Source: Rhynchopus euleeides (Eukaryota > Euglenozoa > Diplonemea > Diplonemida > Diplonemidae). Taken from it: 64,000 bases of DNA. Where the stretch lies: the NCBI GenBank assembly GCA_963210315.1, contig OY723246.1, positions 868,001 through 932,000 on the forward strand, read 5' to 3'. The notes beneath the pieces are model-generated. The model saw only the letters and a program-made list of their open reading frames with translations, was not told the DNA's origin and ran no database searches. The number at the start of each line of letters is the position of its first letter. Within the stretch, counting starts at the first letter, position 1. Below, one piece after another: positions 11,508-22,399 of this stretch. The translations under genes and the position numbers were made by a program.

Positions 11508-11604
11508 ATACTCCCGCTAGCGGGAGTTGGACTCCCCCTAGTTGAGACTCCCGAAAAGGGTTAAACCCGGTAGTGGTACCCTACCCCCGCTGGAGTCCAC
11601 CGTG
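11508..11604. repeat. Internal copy of the transposon right terminal repeat
   Basis: This matches the right end at 12300-12385, including the CTAGCGGG palindromes and the terminal GGAGTCCACCGTG, with a short extra segment near 11561-11578. It is either a remnant of a nested related element or an internal duplication. Confidence 0.75.
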
Positions 11605-11753
11605 CAAGGCCGGATCAGCCCACGGGTGGGTTTGAGGAAGAAATCTGGGGGGGCAAATTTTGCTGCGACTTCCGGTTTCACCCGGCCGAACTCCAGCATC
11701 TATCCAGACCCACGGTGCCAAGCCGTTCGCCCGTGTCGCGATCATTCGCGGCT

Positions 11754-12134
11754 TCAGGCTGCCCCCGACGACACGTTTGTATCCTGCACCTTGCCATACT
11801 TCGCCTCCACCTTGTATATGACGGAGAGCGCCCTCCTTCCGCATCGTTGCGACTTCCCTGACAGCGAACTTATCCATGTCAGGGAAGACATGGCGATGAT
11901 TGCGTTGGCCACCTGGGTGCTGTGCTGGTGGAGCTCCTTGCTCAACACCGTTGCTAGGAGCCTTCTAATGGATCCCAGTGTCAGCACACTGCCCCCTTTT
12001 TTAACAGGGAAGGCCGTGCAAAAATCATGCACAATGTTCGTCGCCTCCGCAGCCTCGGGACTCTCTGCGCTCTTCTTCTTCTTAATCGACTTTGCCGCCG
12101 GCTTCGCTGCCGGCTTCGTTGTCGTCTTCCCCAT
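11754..12134 (-). CDS. Lysine-rich small protein of the CACGGTGG transposon
   Basis: I do not recognise this 126-residue protein. The first 25 residues are rich in Lys, Ala and Pro (MGKTTTKPAAKPAAK), like a DNA-binding tail. A predicted helical region with SIRRLLATVLSKELHQ follows. The tail resembles a histone tail in composition, but the body does not match a core histone by eye. It is first in order of the three minus-strand frames of the element. Confidence 0.4.
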   Translation of the reverse strand: MGKTTTKPAAKPAAKSIKKKKSAESPEAAEATNIVHDFCTAFPVKKGGSVLTLGSIRRLLATVLSKELHQHSTQVANAIIAMSSLTWISSLSGKSQRCGRRALSVIYKVEAKYGKVQDTNVSSGAA

Positions 12135-12736
12135 TTTTGTGAATCAGGTCTGCGAGCTGGGATGGGTGGAAACGTCCGTTTCGTTTGGTGTGGCTGTACT
12201 TCAGTGACGAGTGCCACATTGCATAGGTATCATGGGAAAAATGAGTGAAAATAGGTGAAAAGACTCCCGCTAGGGGGAGTCAGACTCCCCCTAGCGGGAG
12301 TATAGACTCCCGCTAGCGGGAGTTGGACTCCCCCTAGTTGAGACTCCCGAAAAGGGTTACCCTACCCCCGCTGGAGTCCACCGTGTAGTTGTACTTCTTG
12401 TCACATCGTGACAAGTGGACATTGGTGGCTTCGTTTTTTCTTTGTGAAATATGCGCCTCGCATGACTATTTTACTGGTCGAACCGACCACCAGCCTGGCG
12501 TGTGGGTCGACTGGGGAAGTCGTTCCTATTCTTTGGTGCACCAGGTGGTGACCACAGGAGCTGGCGCGAGGCCAATCTTGATAGCTCTGTCTCGTTGCAG
12601 GCCGTATTTTGACAGCCAAACAAAAAGACAAAAATGCTTGACAATACTTCCGACGCGTCACCAACATTGACCATCAACGATGGACCGAGTAGAGCACTGT
12701 GATACGACGACCCTAATTCGAAAGAAACGGACCACA

Positions 12737-12838
12737 GGGCCCTCGCTACAACAGCTCGTCACAGCTCGTCAGCCAGTGAGGGGGGGGCAGGCTGTTGCTC
12801 ACTTTCTCTCACTCAGTCACATCTGGTAGCGAAGGCCC
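12737..12838. mobile_element. Degenerate copy of the 109-bp element
   Basis: The core (CAGCTCGTCACAGCTCGTCA, then a G run and CTCACTTTCTCTCACTCAG) matches the variant at 22974-23082, but both termini are eroded and no target duplication is visible. Confidence 0.7.
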
Positions 12839-13024
12839 GACACTCCCATGAAAGATTCCTTTGAGTATAATGGGTGGCAAGTAGGGCGGGACCAGGTGGG
12901 ACGGTTCGAGTCCGACATTTCAACCGGACAAAAACCGGCACGAGCTCCCCACAGCAGTTGCAGAGGCAGGGCGCGTGCAGCAACATGCACTCTCAGAATC
13001 GCATACCCTGTTCGCTCGCTGGGA

Positions 13025-13560
13025 GGAATCGCCTTGCCAAGCAATTGTAGAGAACGGATCTAAAAAACCCTTCTTGTTGAGCACACGCTTGTCTCAAGGT
13101 TCTGAAGACCCTGTGAACTGACACGTGCTCCTCCCGAAGCTTTAGTCGTACCGATGGCCTTCATGACGTTGTTCCGCTGTCGTAACCCGGTAGAGTGGGG
13201 GAGTGAGGTGGAAAAAATAATATTATGGTAAACCCGGTATGGGGGGGGGGGTTGATTGATTGATTCTGGCAGCGCGTCTGGAGCCAGAACCAAAACAGAT
13301 GGCCACAGGTTTCACCGCAATATCAAAAGTACATAATATGCAAAAGGGGACCCTGATGCACTCAAGAGGGAGCTGTGTCATGATCCAGTGACCGACTCGC
13401 GTCGTGGACCCATTCAGCTCTGAGGCAGAATCGCCTGCGCAGCAACTGTAAAATTACCAGTTCCAAACGTTGAGTGCGTACTTTTGGATCAAATCCCTCT
13501 GATGAGATTGGCCGAAAGTGTCACTACTAAGCTTCAGGTGACAAACCCTTCCGTCGCCTT
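13025..13560 (+). repeat. Two diverged copies of dispersed repeat Z
   Basis: Segments near 13025-13165 and 13425-13560 share a pattern with about 23690-23860 and 54895-55060: GCAANTGTA near the start, a TTGAGYGCA-like block, and CTTCAG/GAAGCTT near the end. All are well diverged, so this is an old family. Confidence 0.45.
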
Positions 13561-13609
13561 CCGACGTCGCCATGTCGCCGTATTCCTTTGTGTCGTCATA
13601 TGGCCTCGT

Positions 13610-15717
13610 CCATAAATAACCCCCCCCAAATACTGTACCTACCCCCCCCCCCCTTGTAATTGTCCGCCCCTTTTTGGCATTTTTGACCGAGGCGGACAAT
13701 TACTAGGTCAGGCGGACAATTACAAGAGATTAGCCTGTACCACTGGCTGCAGCGTGCACACAACACAACAGAGGCACATTCCGTAGTGTTTGTGCGCTCT
13801 GTGTGGCCAGGGCTCTCGCTACTCACCCCTACCACCCCCAGGGGGTGATAGGGGAGTAGCGAGGGGTGATTAAGGGGCCCTTATCACGCAGGCGGGAGCC
13901 CCACTCTCGCCCTCATCCCCGCCTTGTTTGCCCCAGCCCTCCTCAGCCGCGCTCCGCACCCCACCCGACGGTAGGGTGTGGAGCGGGCGAGGAGAGGTGG
14001 GACAGCAGATGCATATGGGGAGAATCACACCCAGGCTTGGTTGGCAGACATTTGCAAGTTTTCAGCAGAAGAGGATGTGGATGACCCGCGATTGGAAGGT
14101 TGGGCACAGCACGCTCCTGCAATACATCGCTTGCAACAGAGCGAGGCAGTGAATCGGGCCACTTTAGGTGTGCATGGAAGGAGGCTGTTGTGCTCTGCGG
14201 ACCACGGCTACGGATGGGCACGCGGTGCGCCTGTGCACGCTGTGAACACCAACCAGCGTGTTGTGCACGGTTCGATCAGTTTCCTCAGAGGACCACTCGC
14301 CACTTTCCACTGTATGGCACAGCTTTCTGGTGGCGCCGGGCACAAGCGGGATGACCTGCTCGTGCGCCCATCTTCTGTGGTGCCCACCGACATCAGCAGG
14401 GGTGTTAGGTGGTCACCTAACACCCCCAACTCCTGCCAACCCAACCATTCGCACTGCAGGCCTTAGTACCCAGTATAACCTTTGTAATTGTCCGCCCCCC
14501 GAGGCGGACAATTACAAGGGGTTTGGGGGGGCGGACAATTACAAGGGGGAGGGTAGGTAATCTAGGAATTTTTCAGGGTTTCGCCCATTTCCGGCCATCT
14601 ACACCCCTCTGTCACCCGCCAGACACCCACAAAACCCATACCGCACCTCCGGATGTGGTCTCAGAGGGCATTGCCCCCCCAGTGGCCATGTTTTACGGAT
14701 TTCCTGCTATTTTTGACCCCTGCCAGTCACCCCGCAGAACCGCCTCAAAGGGGCCCCTTGTGGCGCAACAAGTGCTGATTTCATCATCGCGACCTGGGCC
14801 CCTTTCGGAGCCAACGGTGTGTGTGGTGTCAGCACGGCATCATCTTCACAGCTTGGTGTCACCGAGCAGCCACTGTACAGGGGCACATCAAGAGGGCTCT
14901 TCTCATATTGCTCTTGAAACAGTACACCGAGGCCACGATGGTCTCAGGGGAATCAAATCGGGCGATGTGGACGGGCCCTTTCGGGGGCAGGCCACAAGCA
15001 GCGATAACGAGAACAGAGGGTCCACATCATGTTCCACCGTGTTAAGGGACGGGGCGCTTCATGTGAATGGGGTGGCTGCTGCAGGCCCAAAAAACTTGTC
15101 CTGCGATGCTCCTACGGAATAAGATACTCCACAATAGCACACGTCCCGTGGTCCACCTGCCAAGGGCTCGACAAAAGGGCAGCCTCGTTCTGTCTGCCGG
15201 CGAGCTGGGGGGTGCAACCCATTGCTGACCTGACCCGGCTCGACTCGGTTCTCTGGTGTTTCGAGGAAGAATGTCGTCACCGACAACCAGCTTACCCGAC
15301 TCGTGACTCTGGGGCTCTGGGACAGCCGCCACCTGTACAGATCCATTGCACCTCCATGTCACTCTGATTCGAAGTCGCAGGTTGCTGGAGTGGGCCAGAG
15401 TGCTGGGCTCTGCCAGCAAGGCATCTTGAGTGATGCCCTTGCCATCAAGTTTCTCAACCCGTGTCCCAAGAAACATCTTCCGGCGCTACTACCATATATG
15501 CGAGGTGGCTGGCAGGGGTCAAAAATAGCAGGAAATCCGTAAAAAATGGCCACTGGGGGGGGGGGGGCGCCAATGCCCTCTGAGACCACATCCGGAGGTG
15601 CGGTATGAGTTTTGTGGGTGTCTGGCGGGTGACAGAGGGGTGTAGATGGCCGGAAATGGGCGAAAACCTGAAAAAATGGCTAGATTACGGTATTTGGGGG
15701 GGGGGGGGGGGTTATGG
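13610..15717. mobile_element. Composite inverted-repeat element of 2.1 kb
   Basis: The outer ends are inverted copies: 13610-13641 carries CCATAAATAACC, a C run, and AAATACTGTA; 15681-15717 carries its approximate inverse. Inside are two further inverted pairs. One is the CTTGTAATTGTCCGCC motif at 13652-13725 and 14479-14546. The other is a pair of about 175 bp at 14555-14727 and 15509-15687. No confident gene lies within. This is probably one small element inserted in or joined to another. Confidence 0.6.
13815..13868. repeat. Short near-perfect palindrome
   Basis: CTCGCTACTCACCCCTA and its inverse face each other across a CCCCCAGGGGG centre. The CTCGCTAC arm is shared with the ends of the 109-bp elements. 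Confidence 0.6.
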
Positions 15718-16661
15718 ACGCACCCATATACATGCATGAGTGCTTCTCCGTGCCGACGTCGTTAGTTCTCGGTAAAAACTGGGAATGGCTCTGTCTGCCT
15801 GCCACAGTAGTGGTCGAGAACGATGTGCCCCGCGCAAAAACTAAAATTTTGCGTCTGCAAATCAGTCAGGGGAGAAGAGCCGGTGGGCATTCGTCGGTCG
15901 CGAGAGCACCCAAAAATATAGCTGGAGTCGTGCAGGATCATTCGTGAAGAAATACGAAAGGTAAACGAGAAAAAGTTTTTCGTTGATCGCACGACACACA
16001 CAGAAAATTTTGCCTGCGGAAGTGTTGGTGTGTGATTGGCAGGCGCATAAGACTGTGTGTGACGGCAAGCACCTAGCACTTCCCCTATCGCTGCATTTCC
16101 GCCTGACAAGTACCTTGTTGGGAGAAAAAAATAATTATTTTTGAGGACGCAGACTCCCCATTTTTGTTGTGGACACCACTTCCCCCCAGTCTGACGTGGG
16201 TTGGCAAGGTCCCAGCTCACGGCACAGAAAGTTCCCAGTTTGGTCACGCCGAAGTATCAAAACAGAAATAAGAATTCACTCAGCAGGCAGTCGCCAAATC
16301 CCGGTAAGAGGTGATCAGGTTGCAGCGCCGAGTGGGTGAAGAACAATCACAGAACGACCTTGCAGAGACAACTGGCAGTTCCTCCTCCGGCAGAAGCTGT
16401 GGGCAAAATATGAGTTAAAAGGGTGGATGCCAGAAGGCGAGTCAAATAATAATGTCTGGGAGTCACAAAATGCTGCCCATGACTGCGAATGTATACAAGG
16501 GGGGGTGGGTGGGTGGGTGGATACGAAGAATAAAGGAATCGCAGAGTTGACCACACCCCCTTTTCCCCTTTCACTCGTTATGCAGGGAGTGTGGATGTAC
16601 ACAAGGGGCAACAAGAGGGCGTATCTTGGCTACAACACTTGTTTTGGTCTGGCTGACGCCC
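15718..16661. other. Non-coding stretch
   Basis: No gene is supported. An S2 repeat copy occupies about 16500-16597. Open frames on both strands are short and composition-driven. Confidence 0.45.
16500..16597 (-). repeat. Dispersed repeat S2
   Basis: On the minus strand the unit carries GCATAACGAGTGAAAG near its start and runs to an oligo-C/CCA tract. Other copies lie near 19427-19515, 24853-24940, 44092-44170, 44338-44440, 51385-51470 and 53427-53510. Confidence 0.6.
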
Positions 16662-19242
16662 AAAAAAAAGTCAAATTTGGGTACTTCTTGGGTACTTTTT
16701 GGGTCACCGAAAAAGGGGGGGGGGGTGTCAAAACTTATTTTCTTGGGTGGAAAAATTCGACCTCCCAGAATCGTGATTTTCTTCCCCCATTGTACTTTTT
16801 GGACTCCGCGCGGATCGTAGTGGGGTCATTTTTGTGGTCTAGGTGACAAACTTCACCCGTGAAATGCGGGTCTGGTTCAGGCAGTTGTGCCTGTGAATGC
16901 TGGGAGGAGAGGAGTGGGAGATCAGTTCAGGGGCACTTTGCTGGTTGAGGGTTACAACAAAAAGGGACCTGCAGGCAGGAAGTGAGGGGAGGGGGTGGGG
17001 GGGTTTTGGGCTGTGGCACCCGCACTCTCTACGGCTCTACTGGCTTACTCCAGCCTCTGGACCGTCTACGCTCTACTCTCCTTCTTCAACCGCTGGAATC
17101 TCGATGTGTTCCGTGTCGTGGTCCTGAAGCTTCGCGAGTAACTCTTCCTGACTCCACTCTGGGCGGACTACGAGTTCCCTCGCCTCCGCATATTCCCTCA
17201 GTTCCGACAGAGTAAAACACCGGTCCATACTCTCAATGAGTTCAAGAATAGCGGATTTGTTTTTACTCTGGCAGTTGAGGATCCCGCGTGCCAGGGCTTG
17301 CTGCACCAACACCCCCTTTAACCACGACACATCACAGTGGAATACAACGCAAATACTGTCAATCAAGGCAGTCCGCTTGCGCTCGCGTTCAGATGCGTTA
17401 TTGTCTGCGATCCTCGCGACTTCGAGTTCCGCAAGTCGCAGCTTGCCAATACGGAGCTTCCTCTCCTGCACCGCCTCCAGCTTTCCCCCAGAGAAGAGAT
17501 CTGGGCCTCTGTGACACCTGGAGAGGTGCCATCAACCCAATGATGCATGCAACAGAGCTTGGCGCGGAGGACACCATCCTGGATAGCGACCCCCCCCCAT
17601 TCATCATCAACACCCTCCGCATCCTGCCGCAGACCCCTTCCAGGACCGCAGGTCCCAGTGCGCCTGTTCTCTCTGCAGCCATCCCTTCCGTGGACTGGGA
17701 GTATCTCTTGTACTCGGAGTAGCAACCGGAAGCAAAACGGTGGATGGATGTGCGGAGAAACTTCTCAGCGTCGGCCTTGTCCACCTTGGGGCAGAGGGTC
17801 AAACCCTGGTGAGAAGTCCACCCACCGTCCGACTTCGGCCGATGCCGCTAACCTTGGGCCGTTGAGTCGGCAGGTGCGACGGATCATTTGTTACGTATGG
17901 ACAGTTCTGTGTGTGTGGCTGCCGTCCTCTTATTGTTTTCTGGTTGTCCTTGTCCACTTGGCTTTACCAGCCCCCGACCGACAATTGTTTTCCAATCTTC
18001 CCTCTCCTCGCACGTGGTGGAAGCGTCAACACCTCAAAGAAGGAAGAATATCGTGGTGGGCACCATAGTATTTGGCGACACCAGATTCAGCGAGAAGAGT
18101 GGGGACAACCTCGTTCAACTGTTCCTCTGACACCTGTGCGGCGAGGAGGATAGTCAAAATTTACAGTGCAAGCAATTGTACATGCATTTTCCATAGTCAT
18201 CGCCAGTTCCTCGGGAACACTGCCCTTCAGTGTGCACGTTGCAGACTCGAACGAGAGGCACAGGGACTGGCCGAAGCAGTCTTCCTGGTGATCTCTCCAG
18301 CTCTGGAGGTACCCGTCCTCTGCATTCGCCTCCGCTTGCCACAAGCGCCAGGCGAGGAAGCGGAACAACTCCGAGGAGAACCCGAGCTGGCAAGTGTCAC
18401 TTGCCTGGGCCTCGCTCTTCGAGAACCGTGACACAAACAGAATGCAGGGGTACACGAGGTGCGCGAAGCAGATTCCCATCCTCCGCACAGTCTCGCGGTC
18501 CCCCTCCAACTCCATCACAGCCTCGTACGTCTTCGTATCCCTATTTGCAACTTCACGAAAGAAGGATGCGCAGGAGGAAATCGAGAACGGTATCGTCGCC
18601 GTCAACGAGCTGCGAGAGGGACCAACAGGCGGCCGCAGTGGTGCAGAAGCGGCCGTTCGAAGCTTTTTGCCACAGTAGCCCAGACACCTTGATTACATGC
18701 GGACATTCTCTCGCGATGAATGCGGCGAAGGCAGGGTCATGTGCCGCATATAGTTGGCGGCTGCACACACGGACTTCGTCTTCACTGCACTGGAATCCAT
18801 CAGGTCGCAGGTGCAGGTGGCAGTGCAGGTCGCAAGCCGACACACTGTGCTGTTGGCCACATGTGGCAGAGGCGAGAGTGTACTGCGGCATGCTCGAACA
18901 ACAGGATTGGCGGTACAGCATAGGCTGGCGGGACAGTAGGGATGGCAGGACAGTATAGGATGGCGGCGCAGGTGCAGGGTGTGTGAGGTCGCCACCCGGC
19001 AGGCAGCTCGCCGCCCCACCCCAGCCACCCACCCACCCAGCGGGACCCCCCTCACGAATTTTCCATAACCCCGTTCTTTTGAACGTTTGGGATCTGTGCG
19101 GATCGTGGTGGGGTCATTTTGGCCATGGGGTGCCTCTGACCACAAATCCAGGCTGAAACCGGCAGAAAATAAGTTTTGACACCCCCCCTAAAAAAAAGTC
19201 AAATTTGGGTACTTCTTAGGTACTTTTTGGGTCACCGAAAAA
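16662..19242. mobile_element. Inverted-repeat element bounded by 53-bp direct repeats
   Basis: Short inverted repeats, GTGTCAAAACTTATTTTC at about 16725-16742 and its inverse at about 19164-19181, each end in a G or C run. Immediately outside them lies the same roughly 53-bp sequence in direct orientation (16662-16714 and 19190-19242; it includes TCAAATTTGGGTACTTCTT). A GCGGATCGTRGTGGGGTCAT block is also repeated directly inside both ends. The interior of about 2.4 kb contains minus-strand coding remnants. A target duplication of this length is unusual. Confidence 0.6.
17073..19032 (-). pseudogene. Interrupted coding remnants of unknown protein(s)
   Basis: Minus-strand frames at 18553-19032, 18087-18605, 17398-17802 and 17073-17471 look protein-like in parts: a stretch with HDPAFAAFIARECPHVI, one with FRFLAWRLWQAEANA, and one with LSELREYAEARELVV. 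They change frame and carry stops between them. They probably represent one or two decayed or intron-split genes of the surrounding inverted-repeat element. I do not recognise a family. Confidence 0.35.
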
Positions 19243-19649
19243 GTGGGTTTCAGCCATACCATGTTTGGCAGGCACAAATTGTTATCCAGCGATCATTGAG
19301 CAAACTCTTGCTGGAACGATTTGAATAACTCTTGGCCGTGCTCTAAGCAGCCCAGAGGGGCACTGTCCTGTGTTCTTCTGGCCGCACGGTTCATTGCCTA
19401 ATCTCGCCTCCGAAGAGTTGTTTGAGGGGGAGGGGGGTTTGAGGGGGGGTAGTGAAGCAGAAGAAAGGTAAAGCACAGAGCCGACCTCCGTTCACTCACT
19501 ATGCAGCTATGTTGTCGGCGAAAGGATGGACGACAGGGTGCGTTCTTTGAACGCAGAACACCCCAACAGTCTGTAGGCATGTGAAGTGATCTCACAGTGA
19601 ACAGCTCCTGAACTGGAAAAACCCGAAGACTCTCCCACCTGATTTTGAC

Positions 19650-19745
19650 CCGAGTTTGGTGGAGTTTGGTGGAGTTTGGCGGAGTTTGGTGGAGTTTGGA
19701 GGAGTTTGGTGGAGTTGGGTGGAGTTTGGTGGCGTTCGGTGGTGT
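19650..19745 (+). repeat. GGAGTTTGGT tandem repeat
   Basis: About nine imperfect 10-11-bp units are preceded by TTTTGACCCGAG. The same leader (TTTTGGCCCGAG) and unit recur at 21821-21884, so the two arrays are related. The minus strand reads as a Thr/Pro/Asn-Ser-Lys-Leu-His-Gln repeat, which is likely fortuitous. Confidence 0.75.
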
Positions 19746-20209
19746 TGTGCGGTGTTGTGTGGTTGTTCCCTGCAAAAAATCGAATGTCCTATGGGGCGGA
19801 GGGCGCTGGGGACTGGGCAGTGGCCGTTCCACATGCCCTTCCCCTCGTGACTTACACCCTGTCGCCACCCCACTTCACGGAAACCATGACTACGCAGCAA
19901 CAGGGTCATGCTTGCGGCGGTATGCAACCACCAGGACAGCCTGTTTCGGGTTCGCAAAGCCTGGTACGCTGCCTTGCCGTAGGGACCCAGATACTGAGGA
20001 CACCCCTGTGAGAACACTGAGGGAAGATGTTGGGCTAGCCTAGTTGAAGCAGGCTTCGGGGTGACCGAGGCAGAGCACCCTGCCCAGAACATGAACAAGA
20101 CTGTTCGACTGACGGGGAAGAACCTGGTGGGCAGTGTGGTCTTCGGCGCAATGCTTGGAGATATCAGGAGCCTTCTCTTCAAGGCTACTACTTATGTTGG
20201 ACTTGGCCT

Positions 20210-20293
20210 TCGCTCCTGTGAGCAGTGAAAAAAGTGAGGGACGCCGTTCTTCCCCTCTGACTGACGACCAGTGATGACGTAGCGAAGGACCTT
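20210..20293. mobile_element. Degenerate fragment of the 109-bp element
   Basis: GAAAAAAGTGAG, a CTTCCCCTC block, GACGACCAGTGA and TAGCGAAGGACC recall the 109-bp family, but the ends are lost. Confidence 0.5.
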
Positions 20294-22290
20294 GAATGGG
20301 GTTTGAACCCGAGAGCGTCAATACTCAACCAAAGGTATTCTCCAGGACCTGGCACGGAACGGGCGATACGAACGTTCCCACCGTGCGCACGGACCTGTCT
20401 GCGACTCTACAAGGAACCACGGGGTGGGGCGCACATCACCTCGGAGGCCTCAAGGAGCCTGCCTGACCTGCACGACTCCGCTGCGCCAGCTACAACGCGG
20501 AGCTCGGGCGCCATCCCACCGACCTACAGCAAGGCAAGGGGTGATGATCATCTGGAGACCTGAGCCCATGCAGGATCGGAGAGACGCGAAGGCCTTATCC
20601 ACAGCCGGCACCCCCCCACCGCCACCAACGAACTGTTGCTGCACCGCGACAAGGAGGCAGCCCGCTACCTGGCTGCAGCAGGGGAACTGGGCACAGCGAG
20701 GTACTTCAGCCATTCAGCTTCATGCGACTTTGGGAAGGGATGGCCTCACCCAAAATGGCTGGAAATCCTGTCCGGCCGCTGAAATTTGAGCCGGACTACG
20801 GGCGGCCATCTCGCGACTCCCACACACGGCACACAGGCAATGCGAGTCGCATTCTCGGGGGTACCCACCACCCGTAAGCCCCAGCACACCACCTGCCTGC
20901 CTCAGGCACAACTTGACGGTGTACTCATCTGGCGATACGCGTGCTCGTCTTTCTTCTCCGCGGTGGCGATGCTGAAGATGCAGTCCACGTTCGTCATACT
21001 CAGCCAGGTCTGCAGACACCCCACCACGTACGGCCAAAGGCGGGGAGGAGGGCTGCCTTGGCTTTCTTCCAGAAGGCCAAGGGGGTGTCGGCAACAAGGT
21101 GTGCCGCACTCAGGACCAGGTAGGCCTTGAACTCCTCCCGACAACATCCTCGTGGAAAACAGTAAAAATTGCACCCCTGGCCCCCCGTCGAGGGGAGAAA
21201 CCCTCAAAATACCCTGTGAGAACCACCTCCGTGTCAATATGTGAACAGACTTGAACACGTCGCGTGACGGCTACACCACCCAAACTGCCTCCAGCTGCCT
21301 TCAGGCAGACTACTTGGAGAATTGAATGTGTGATGCTGGGTGCGAGTCGAATATCGTGAAGAGGAAACGGTTTCATTGACCTACCTGTCTACCCATTCTC
21401 GCATGCGAGAATGCGATTCGCATTGCCTGTGTGACTAGGACACGCATTCGCGTCTCAGACTCCCGGACCCAGACTCCCGCTAGCGGGCTAGGGGAGTTGG
21501 AGTCCACTCTGTACTTGCACTCCAGGTCCCTGACTTGCACGCAGTGCAAGTAATGTCCGGGTGTGCAAGTAATATCTTCCTCCCTGTTTTAGGGGGGCAG
21601 TTGGCCTGTAGTACGGATCGAACCCCGGTCTGTCCAGGAACAGGAAGTGTACCGTACGACTTCTCCTTCACCCAACGGCGTCGTGCGGTCAAGCAAATCG
21701 GATATTCTTCCCAACGGGACCCTTCCCAAGACGAAAACCAGTCCCTGACCAACCCCACAGGCTCATCTTACCCTTCCTGGGGCTGGGAGTATGGTAGTGA
21801 CCTCCATTTTGTAGCTGATTTTGGCCCGAGTTTGGCGGAGTTTGGTGGAGTTTGGTGGAGTTGGGTGGAGTTTGGTGGTGGTAAACTGGATATTTTCGGA
21901 GATTGGTTTCGGGCAAAATCAGGTGGCTCTCTCTGAGAAACAGGAACATTTGAAGCGATATTCACGTGAGACAATCCGTGTGGACAACCCACCTCCAGTG
22001 GATATCTCCCGTGGCGAAAAAAATATTTTCTCCAAAAAAAAGATAAGGCTGTTGTTTGTGCGCCAAATCCGGAGCACAGCGCTGCCTACTATCTTTTTGA
22101 CACTGACAGGTTCCCTGTTGTGGTAAAAAAATATTTCTGGAAACCGGAAGTCAGAGTTCACGACTGTGCCAAAGGCAGGCGTAGGCTTCCTGGAGGGGGC
22201 ACAGGAGGACGCTCTGGTTGCGCAATGGATGACGGTGAAGACTATGCTTCGCCAGTTCCATCGAGAAGTTGCTAACAGTCACATACACTT

Positions 22291-22399
22291 GGGGGCCCTC
22301 GCTACCAGTCACTACTCGTCACTGCTCGTCAGCCAGTGAGGGGAAGTGCGCCGTGGCTCACTTTTTCTCACTCAGTCACACTTGGTAGCGAAGGCCCCC
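22291..22399. mobile_element. 109-bp miniature element, copy 2
   Basis: The GGGGGCC ends are intact, with the perfect 3-bp duplication CTT at 22288-22290 and 22400-22402. Confidence 0.92.

Larger units (their letters stand above)
9257..12385. mobile_element. 3.1-kb DNA transposon with CACGGTGG ends and TA duplication
   Basis: The left end begins CACGGTGGACTCCAGCGG and the right end is its inverse, each flanked by TA (9255-9256 and 12386-12387). The inverted repeats are long, about 140-165 bp. They contain stacked palindromes of the type ACTCCCGCTAGCGGGAGT and finish in a shared stretch reading CACCTATTTTCA on the left. Three minus-strand open frames lie inside (9572-10438, 11228-11488, 11754-12134). 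A 109-bp miniature element and a pair of GC-palindrome modules are inserted in it. A second right-end-like sequence occurs at 11508-11604, so the element may be composite. A near-identical copy begins at 63681 and leaves the window. I cannot assign a superfamily. Confidence 0.85.
12388..13609. other. Non-coding stretch with degenerate repeats
   Basis: This holds a degenerate copy of the 109-bp element (about 12737-12838) and two related copies of dispersed repeat Z at about 13025-13165 and 13425-13560. No gene is supported. Confidence 0.5.
19243..22290. other. Repeat-rich stretch without a confident gene
   Basis: This region contains an S2 copy (about 19427-19515), an array of GGAGTTTGGT repeats (19650-19745, and again 21830-21884) and a degenerate 109-bp element (about 20210-20293). 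Near 21460-21520, CTAGCGGG palindromes and GGAGTCCAC resemble a right end of the CACGGTGG family. Minus-strand frames at 20902-21258 look partly protein-like (SMTNVDCIFSIATAEKKDEH) but are interrupted. Confidence 0.45.

Noticed and set aside
11754..12134. Core histone gene
   Set aside because: Only the Lys/Ala-rich tail is histone-like; the body does not follow H2A, H2B, H3 or H4 motifs.
21600..21670. tRNA gene on the minus strand suggested by GGGGTTCGATCC
   Set aside because: The T-stem does not pair (a second-position mismatch right below the loop) and no acceptor, D or anticodon stems could be drawn.
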